A DNA stretch of 19,518 nucleotides from an uncultured Verrucomicrobiota bacterium (GTDB lineage: Bacteria; Verrucomicrobiota; Verrucomicrobiia; Limisphaerales; UBA9464), in the NCBI GenBank assembly GCA_903925515.1, contig CAIYFP010000619.1, forward strand, positions 1-19,518, read 5' to 3'. Below, piece after piece: positions 14,764-19,518 of this stretch (positions are counted from its first letter, which is position 1; each line of letters begins with the position of its first letter). The notes under the pieces were generated by a model, which saw only the letters and a program-made list of their open reading frames with translations, did no database searches and was not told the origin of the DNA. The translations under genes and the position numbers were made by a program.

Positions 14764-15738
14764 ATGTCCTCCCACCTCCGGCATGCCCGCGAGGTCTTCC
14801 GCGTCGAGCGCGAGGCCCTTCGCGCCGTGGAGCGCCGCCTCGGGGCCCCCTTCGTCCAGGCCGTCAACCTCGCGGTCGAGACCCTCGCGCGGGGCAGCAA
14901 GCTCGTCGTCGTTGGAATCGGCAAGTCCGGCATCATCGGCCGCAAGATCGCCGCCACCCTTTCCTCCACCGGCTCCACCGCCGTCGTCCTCGACCCCATC
15001 GACGCCCTCCACGGCGACCTTGGAATCGTCCATGATGGCGACCTCGTGCTTGCGCTGTCCTATTCGGGGGAGTCGGACGAGCTGATCAACCTGTTGCCTG
15101 CGCTCCGTCGGTTCTCGGTGCGGATCCTTGCATGGACGGCGTCGCCAAGGTCGATGTTGGCGCGGCACTCGGACCTTGTGCTCGACGTGGCGGTCCCCAA
15201 GGAGGCCTGCCCGTTCAACCTTGCGCCCACCGCGAGCACCACGGCGTGCCTTGTCCTGGGCGACGCGTTGGCCATGGCCGTGATGCGCGCCCGGGGCTTC
15301 CGCGAGCGCGACTTCGCCCAGCGGCATCCGTCGGGGGCCATCGGCCGCGCGTTGCTCATGCGCGTCTCGGACGTGATGCGCCGAGACCATCGCAACCCCG
15401 TCGCGCCGTCCACGCTCACGGTGAAGGAGGCGTTGCTGGTGATGACGCGAGCGAAGTCCGGGTCCGTGTCGGTCACCGGCCCGTCCGGGCGCCTCGTTGG
15501 CGTGTTCACGGACGGCGACCTGCGGCGGCGGATGTCCACGGACGACGACGTGCTGGGGAGGCGGCTTTCGCGGGTGATGACGCGTCGGCCCGTGTCCATC
15601 CGGGAGGATGCGTTGGCGGTGGAGGCGGTGCGATTGTTCCATGAGCGGAACATCGACGACCTGATCGTGGTGAACGCGCGCCGGCAGCCGGTGGGTTTGG
15701 TGGACAGCCAAGACCTGCCCCGGCTCAAGCTCCTTTGA
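14764..15738 (+). CDS. kdsD: D-arabinose-5-phosphate isomerase (KdsD/KpsF/GutQ family)
   Basis: This enzyme converts ribulose-5-phosphate to arabinose-5-phosphate, the precursor of the lipopolysaccharide sugar Kdo. The 324-residue length is typical. The SIS domain (about 35-195) contains GIGKSG (51-56), HGDLG (83-87), SYSGES (99-104) and the HPSGAIGR segment (188-195). Two CBS domains follow (about 200-258 and 268-322), with GVFTDGDLRR and the DDLIVVN...GLVDSQDL pattern. KdsD and GutQ cannot be told apart by sequence alone; KdsD is preferred as there is no sugar-alcohol operon here. It starts 44 nt after lysC. The next gene starts three bases after its stop, so the two are probably one transcript for envelope sugar metabolism. 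Confidence 0.93.
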   Translation: MSSHLRHAREVFRVEREALRAVERRLGAPFVQAVNLAVETLARGSKLVVVGIGKSGIIGRKIAATLSSTGSTAVVLDPIDALHGDLGIVHDGDLVLALSYSGESDELINLLPALRRFSVRILAWTASPRSMLARHSDLVLDVAVPKEACPFNLAPTASTTACLVLGDALAMAVMRARGFRERDFAQRHPSGAIGRALLMRVSDVMRRDHRNPVAPSTLTVKEALLVMTRAKSGSVSVTGPSGRLVGVFTDGDLRRRMSTDDDVLGRRLSRVMTRRPVSIREDALAVEAVRLFHERNIDDLIVVNARRQPVGLVDSQDLPRLKLL

Positions 15739-15741
15739 ACG

Positions 15742-16728
15742 ATGGTGGGCTTCCCGGTCATCGCGTACGCCGGGGCGTTGGGCCTCGCGGCGGCAGGAAC
15801 GGCCATGGCGATGCCGTTCTGGCGGTCCTTCTGCGCCCGACATGGCTGGGTGGACGAACCGGGGCATCGCAAGATCCATTCTGAACAGACGCCGTTGGCG
15901 GGGGGGTGGGCGGTGTTGACGGGGTTGGCCGTGGCGCTGGCGTTGGGGGCAGCGGGGGTGGCGCTGGGATGGGCCGGGGCCGACGCCACGCCGTTGCTGG
16001 CCCACGGATTGGCAAGGCGGGCGCCTCAGCTCGCCGCCCTGATGCTGGGCGCGGTGGCGATGCTTGCCATCGGGGCATGGGACGACCGTCACGAGCTGCG
16101 CCCGGGGGTGAAGTTCGCCCTCCAGGCGGCCGTGGCGCTCGGCGTCGCGCTGGCCGGCGTCCGCATCACGTTGTTCGTGCCTTCGCTCGCGTTCAGCCTT
16201 GCCGCGACCGTCCTTTGGATCCTCGCGGTGACCAACGCCATGAACCTGAACGACAACATGAACGGCCTGTGCACCGGCCTCGCCGCGATTGCCGCGATCG
16301 CCTTCTCGCTGGTCGCGGCCCGTCACGGTCAATACCTCGTGGGGACGTTTGGGTTCGCGGTGGCGGGCTCGTTCCTTGGGTTTCTCCCGTCCAACTTTCC
16401 CCGGGCCACATCCTTTCTTGGCGATGCCGGGAGCCATCTGGCGGGCTACCTCCTCGCGACGCTGGCCGTCCTCCCTCACTTCTATTCGGAGCGGCATCCG
16501 ACGCCGCGGCCCACGGCCGTGTTGATCCCGTTGCTGGTGCTGGCCGTTCCCTTCCTCGACGTCGCGCAAGTGGTGCTGTACCGCACGCTCAGGGGTCGGC
16601 CGTTCTGGGTGGGCGACACCAACCACCTGTCCCATCGGCTGTCGCGCGCTGGCCTTGGCAAGTCTGGCGCCGTGTTGGCGCTCTGGACGGCGCAAGCCAT
16701 CGCCGCTGCCATGGCCGTGTTGGCGTGA
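15742..16728 (+). CDS. WecA/MraY-family polyprenyl-phosphate sugar-1-phosphate transferase
   Basis: This integral membrane enzyme should transfer a sugar-1-phosphate (often GlcNAc-1-phosphate) from a UDP-sugar to undecaprenyl phosphate, starting a surface polysaccharide. The 328-residue protein has about ten membrane helices. The family motifs appear in order: DEPGHRKIHSEQTPLAGG (38-55), AWDDR with the Asp pair D114 and D115, NAMNLNDNMNGL (165-176), GDAGSH (227-232) and HLSHRL (295-300). The third motif usually ends D-G-L; here Asn174 replaces the second Asp. MraY itself is unlikely, as no cell-wall genes are nearby. The start is three bases after the kdsD stop. The donor sugar cannot be read from sequence. 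Confidence 0.88.
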   Translation: MVGFPVIAYAGALGLAAAGTAMAMPFWRSFCARHGWVDEPGHRKIHSEQTPLAGGWAVLTGLAVALALGAAGVALGWAGADATPLLAHGLARRAPQLAALMLGAVAMLAIGAWDDRHELRPGVKFALQAAVALGVALAGVRITLFVPSLAFSLAATVLWILAVTNAMNLNDNMNGLCTGLAAIAAIAFSLVAARHGQYLVGTFGFAVAGSFLGFLPSNFPRATSFLGDAGSHLAGYLLATLAVLPHFYSERHPTPRPTAVLIPLLVLAVPFLDVAQVVLYRTLRGRPFWVGDTNHLSHRLSRAGLGKSGAVLALWTAQAIAAAMAVLA

Positions 16729-16787
16729 TCCCCCCGTCGCCGCGACTCCGGACGCAGGCCATCCCCCGCCGCATCCCGTGCGGACAC

Positions 16788-16900
16788 TCGTTGGCTTCCG
16801 AAGCGGGAAATCCCTCGCGCGAAGACCCGGTCCAAAGCAGGGCATGGTGGATGGGGCCGGTGAAATCCGCCCGGTCTCCCGATGTGCGGGTTCATCCCAA
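16788..16900. repeat. Dispersed intergenic repeat module, second copy
   Basis: This aligns with about 10740-10871. The best part is 16804-16872, with the shared core GATGGGGCC-GTGAAA and an AAGCGGGAAATCCCTCGCGC-like lead-in. The CCCTCGCGCG element also occurs at the start of the weaker copy at 19183. Confidence 0.6.
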
Positions 16901-16950
16901 ACACGGCATGGGGGGATGAGATCGCCAAGCCTCACCGGCGAAGCTCAACG

Positions 16951-17061
16951 CCTTGCCCATGCGGTAGGCCGCGTGCCCTCGCGCGGTGGCCAGGATGCCG
17001 GACCTCCGTGCGCCGCAGGGCAGCGTGGCAGCGGGATCCTGCCGCTGGACGTGACCCAGCC
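16951..17061. repeat. Hairpin-bearing intergenic repeat, copy A
   Basis: This aligns over most of its length with 19325-19425, and its last 21 bases (17041-17061) match 19498-19518 at 20 positions. It contains two hairpins. At 16968-16987 an 8-bp stem with two G-T wobbles encloses CCCT. At 17029-17047 a stem of six pairs, a G-G mismatch and one further pair forms around GATCC. The corresponding hairpins in the second copy pair perfectly, so structure appears to be kept while sequence drifts. Confidence 0.7.
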
Positions 17062-17216
17062 CGAGCCGAGACGGTTCCGCCACGTTTCCGCCGGGCGAGG
17101 GCACCCGGCCTCCAACCCGGGCCGGCCCATTCCAACCGCTCCCGCGCGCGAGATCTCGGATGGATCCCACAGGGCCTCGTTGCCGTGAAGCCCTCTTGAA
17201 CTGCCGGTTTTCGGTC

Positions 17217-17321
17217 GAAAAGACAGGTCCTCTGGTCGTTCTGGGGTGAAAGAATCCATGCCGCCTCATGCGCTGGTTTCATGATGCCCGAAGAGTGGAA
17301 TGCGGTCTCAGGGATGCCCAT
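17217..17321. repeat. Dispersed intergenic repeat module, second copy of the GCGTCTTGG type
   Basis: This aligns with 10682-10760 (GAAAAGACAGGTCCTC, then TGGTCGTTCTGGGG and GCGCTGGTTTCATGATGC). Its tail at 17302-17321 matches 10849-10868 at 19 of 20 bases, so the intervening module of the first site is missing or displaced here. Confidence 0.6.
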
Positions 17322-17444
17322 GCATGGGTTCATGCCCAGCCGCCACGGTCGCGTGTGCGCACGATGCCCGCCGCAACGTGCCCGCGTGCGGATCGCAAGC
17401 TTCCCGCCTCCTTGCACGCGGTTTTGGGCCGCCGCTCGCCGCCG

Positions 17445-18296
17445 TTACGGGCGAGCCTGCAACGCCGCGAGCCCCTTGTATCGAGCGACCTCCGGGGGCA
17501 TGGACGTCACCATTCGAGCGAAGGCCTCCCGCGCGCTGGTTGCTTGCATGACCTCATGGAGCGGCCATGTCCTGACATGAATCAGGAAGAGGACGTGCCC
17601 ATCTCCAAGCCCCATGAAGGCCTGCTCCTCCAGCCGGAACCACAAGCCCTCCAGCCCGGCCCCGTCCATGATGCGCGGCGCCTCGTCGCACGGGTGGAGG
17701 TCCAGACGGCCCGTCCCTGCCACGCCCCAGTTGTCCCGCTCGAAGGCATCCCCGTCCCCAAGCCCGGCGATGAACCTCGCGATCCGCTCGCCAAGCTCCA
17801 CGTTCAACGTCGGCACGGGCCCATGAATCATCGCCAGCGTCCCGCCCAGCTTCTCCACCGGGTCCCATCCCGACGGGAAGCACACCGACCCGCCGACCAT
17901 CCGGTGTTCCCCGCCCATGAGCCTGAGCAAGACGAAGTCCGGCGCCCAGTGCCCCGACACCTCCCTCGCCCTCTCCGAGGGCTCGCGACGGCCTTGCGCG
18001 GAAAGCACAAGCGCCGGGTCGAGCCGATCCTCCACCCGGCTCCATGTTGCGTTCGCCGCCGGCGTCCAAACAATGCCGCGAGGGGTCCCGAGGATTTCCC
18101 TGCGCCTCGCGAGCGTGCCCGCGTCGCCGTCGCCGGGCCCGAGCCATCCCGCCCGGGCCGGCCTCAACTGGAAGCGGAACCGGAACAATTCGCCCGCAAA
18201 CAATGCGCCGAGCCCGGGCCATGGGGCCCGATGGGCGAAGGACATGCGGCCTGCTCCGGCCGGGTCGGCATCGGCGTGGGACATGTGGGGCGTCAT
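17445..18296 (-). CDS. DUF3445 protein, heme-dependent oxidative N-demethylase-like
   Basis: This 283-residue protein matches the DUF3445 family, whose characterised member is the alpha subunit of a heme-dependent oxidative N-demethylase acting on dimethylamine. Family landmarks are VGGSVCFPSGWDPVEKLG (134-151), IHGPVP (157-162) with a candidate heme-ligand His158, NWGV (190-193), and RLEEQAF followed by VLFLIHVRTWPL (221-246), which corresponds to the usual ErQTL...lFtIrTy motif. The start at 18296 is chosen because it overlaps the stop of the upstream esterase as ATGA. The partner subunits known from the demethylase complex are not encoded next to it, so the substrate and even the demethylase activity are uncertain. 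No transmembrane segment is seen; it is probably cytoplasmic. Confidence 0.82.
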   Translation of the reverse strand: MTPHMSHADADPAGAGRMSFAHRAPWPGLGALFAGELFRFRFQLRPARAGWLGPGDGDAGTLARRREILGTPRGIVWTPAANATWSRVEDRLDPALVLSAQGRREPSERAREVSGHWAPDFVLLRLMGGEHRMVGGSVCFPSGWDPVEKLGGTLAMIHGPVPTLNVELGERIARFIAGLGDGDAFERDNWGVAGTGRLDLHPCDEAPRIMDGAGLEGLWFRLEEQAFMGLGDGHVLFLIHVRTWPLHEVMQATSAREAFARMVTSMPPEVARYKGLAALQARP

Positions 18297-18994
18297 TCCG
18301 GCGCGGTCCCGGCCCCGGCCCGCCTTCGTGAGTGCTCGCGTCCGAAGCATTGCTCGAGGAACCGCGCGATGAACTGCACCTCGGCGCGTCCCGCCACGGT
18401 GTGTTCCTTCTCGAACTCCTGCCAGAGCAGGTCAAAGCCAGCGTCGTGCAGGAGGCGTGCATGGGGCCGAACGTGCTCGATCCCGATCAACGGGTCCCCT
18501 GTGCCATGCGTCATGAGGACCGGCACGGAGCGGGCATGGGCGGGGGCCTCCGCCGCCAGCCTTGGGGGATTGTGCACCCAGCCGCTGATGCCCACCAACC
18601 CGGCCAACGGTTCCGGATGCCGGAGTCCCGTCTCCAGCGTCATCAGGCAACCTTGCGAGAACCCCAGCAACGCGATCTCGCGGGCAGGCCGGCCCCCGGC
18701 CTTCTCGCGCGCCAACACATCCTCGACCGCGCGCCGCGACCTTTCGATCGCCGCCGCGTCCACCGGCGGCAATGCACCCGAGACCCGCCCGTCCGCGGGG
18801 AAGCCGATGCCAAACCAGCTCCTTCCGTCGAAGTAGGCGTCCGGCGCGTCCAGGAGCAGGTACTCCAGCCATGGGAGCTGGAGCTCAGCCGGGAGCCACT
18901 CCCATCCGGCGGACGAGTCGCCCAGCCCGTGCAACACGATCAGGAGCGGCGCGTTGCCTTGCTCCCGCGCCGTCACTCGCACCCCGTTCAACAT
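18293..18994 (-). CDS. Alpha/beta-hydrolase carboxylesterase/phospholipase family protein
   Basis: This 233-residue serine hydrolase belongs to the small carboxylesterase (YpfH/Est-like, phospholipase/carboxylesterase) family. The oxyanion segment LHGLGDSSAGW is at 21-31. The nucleophile is Ser113 in GFSQG, the acid is Asp167 in HGTGDPLI, and the base is His198 in EKEHTV. Residues 51-75 (PDAYFDGRSWFGIG) match the family's lid region. The ATG at 18994 is preferred: an AGGA element lies about nine bases upstream and the hydrolase fold begins at once, whereas the longer in-frame extension covers intergenic DNA. It is the first gene of a two-gene unit with the DUF3445 gene, joined by a 4-nt overlap. 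The natural substrate cannot be told from sequence. Confidence 0.9.
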   Translation of the reverse strand: MLNGVRVTAREQGNAPLLIVLHGLGDSSAGWEWLPAELQLPWLEYLLLDAPDAYFDGRSWFGIGFPADGRVSGALPPVDAAAIERSRRAVEDVLAREKAGGRPAREIALLGFSQGCLMTLETGLRHPEPLAGLVGISGWVHNPPRLAAEAPAHARSVPVLMTHGTGDPLIGIEHVRPHARLLHDAGFDLLWQEFEKEHTVAGRAEVQFIARFLEQCFGREHSRRRAGAGTAPE

Positions 18995-19182
18995 GCCGCC
19001 ATCCTGCACCCGACCCCTGCCCGTGACGTGGAAAAAGTGGGTTGCTCGACGTTTTCGGTGGGCGCCATCCGGTTCTAGCCGGGGCCCATGGTTTCCAAGA
19101 AGGCCTCGCACCCATGAAGCGGTGCCGGTTGGGGACCAACAGCCTCCCACAGGAGACCCATCACCCGGCTTGCTTTTCATGC

Positions 19183-19241
19183 GCCCTCGCGCGGCGGGGC
19201 AGGCGAGGTCGGCTTGGGGCAACGGGTTGGAAAACCAAGCC
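19183..19241. repeat. Weak third copy of the dispersed module, with inverted repeat
   Basis: CCCTCGCGCG, GGCAGG, GGTCGG and TGGAAAACCAAGCC align in order with the module at 16812-16872 and 10775-10835, but with low identity. GGCTTGG (19211-19217) and CCAAGCC (19235-19241) form a 7-bp inverted repeat. Confidence 0.4.
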
Positions 19242-19282
19242 TTCCATCCATGAAGGACGCCGGCTGGTGATCCTAAAAGCGG

Positions 19283-19311
19283 CAGGGTTAGTGAGGATCC
19301 GTCAAACCCTG
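19283..19311. repeat. 7-bp inverted repeat with 15-nt loop
   Basis: CAGGGTT (19283-19289) pairs with AACCCTG (19305-19311). There is no T tract, so a terminator is not supported. It sits just before the hairpin-bearing repeat copy B. Confidence 0.4.
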
Positions 19312-19324
19312 AGGTGGAACCCGG

Positions 19325-19518
19325 GGCTTGGCCCATGCTGTGGGCCGCGTGCCTTCACGCGGCGGCCGGGATGCCGTACTCCGAGCGTCTCTGGGGCAGA
19401 GTGGCGGCGGCATCCTGTCGCGGGTGCATGCTGGGCAAGCGGCTGGAAGCCGCTTCCACTTTCACGGGTCCTTCATGGAAGGTCGCAGCGGCATCGTGCC
19501 GCTGGACGTGATCCAGCC
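19325..19518. repeat. Hairpin-bearing intergenic repeat, copy B (runs off the window)
   Basis: This is related to 16951-17061 but longer. It contains three perfect 8-bp hairpins: 19344-19363 (GCCGCGTG, loop CCTT), 19437-19455 (AAGCGGCT, loop GGA) and 19486-19504 (CAGCGGCA, loop TCG). A GGCGGCGGCATCCTGTCGC element near 19412 is a degenerate extra unit of the last hairpin. Copy A holds the first and last hairpins but lacks the middle part, so copy B has an insertion of roughly 80 bases or copy A has lost it. Confidence 0.7.

Larger units (their letters stand above)
16729..17444. other. Long intergenic region between convergent genes, filled by repeats
   Basis: This 716-base stretch lies between the 3' ends of the transferase gene and the DUF3445 gene. 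I see no believable gene: open frames here are short, Arg/Pro-rich and lack motifs. It holds three repeat modules (16788-16900, 16951-17061 and 17217-17321), described separately. The remaining parts (17062-17216, 17322-17444) show no recognisable structure, and no T-tailed terminator was found for either gene. Confidence 0.6.
18995..19518. other. Intergenic region upstream of the esterase gene, repeat-rich to the window end
   Basis: No gene is supported in these 524 bases. The first roughly 190 bases should hold the esterase promoter, which I cannot place. The rest consists of repeat modules and hairpins (19183-19241, 19283-19311, 19325-19518), listed separately. The window ends inside the last repeat. 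Confidence 0.55.

Noticed and set aside
12995..16935. Long open frames (583 and 730 codons) antisense to lysC, kdsD and the transferase gene
   Set aside because: They run through genes with full sets of family motifs and into repeat DNA, and have skewed Arg/Gly/His composition.
17268..18836. A 522-codon plus-strand frame over the DUF3445 and esterase genes
   Set aside because: Both minus-strand genes have catalytic or family motifs and a 4-nt overlap. The plus frame has none.
19325..19518. A CRISPR array in the hairpin-rich end of the window
   Set aside because: The units are diverged, unevenly spaced and palindromic, without identical repeats or regular spacers, and no cas gene is present.

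Overview
The window is high-GC DNA from a Gram-negative bacterium. A Kdo-pathway isomerase gene points to a lipopolysaccharide outer membrane. The cytochrome oxidase cluster, with a 'HPWM' cupredoxin in front, subunit II near the end and two tiny membrane proteins inside, together with mostly Shine-Dalgarno-less starts and hairpin-rich intergenic repeats, suggests Verrucomicrobiota or a relative. That placement is inference; no rRNA or tRNA gene is present.

Layout. (1) 91-8496, plus strand: an aa3-type cytochrome c oxidase locus. It holds a secreted cupredoxin, heme A synthase (ctaA), heme O synthase (ctaB), subunits I (ctaD), III (ctaE) and IV (ctaF), two small membrane proteins, subunit II (ctaC), a SCO copper chaperone and a DUF420 assembly-factor-like protein. 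Together these make heme A, load CuA and build the terminal oxidase. Two strong intrinsic terminators lie inside the locus, each ending 1-5 nt before the next start codon. (2) 8611-10553, minus strand: the tRNA-modifying enzyme MiaB, followed by a membrane protein that overlaps it by 4 nt. (3) 11055-16728, plus strand: a membrane-anchored Ser/Thr kinase with an N-terminal extracytoplasmic Cache-like sensor, then aspartate kinase (lysC), arabinose-5-phosphate isomerase (kdsD) and a WecA/MraY-type phospho-sugar transferase. (4) 17445-18994, minus strand: an alpha/beta-hydrolase esterase overlapping by 4 nt a DUF3445 protein (heme-dependent oxidative N-demethylase-like).

The three long gene-free stretches (10554-11054, 16729-17444, 18995-19518) contain diverged copies of shared repeat modules, some forming near-perfect hairpins. 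They look like families of dispersed intergenic repeats that have been mixed between sites.

The strongest points for follow-up are four. Subunit I appears to lack the canonical K-channel lysine although its D-channel residues are present. The CuA loop has Gln in place of the usual Glu. Terminators abut the start codons of ctaA and sco. The intergenic repeats are mosaic.
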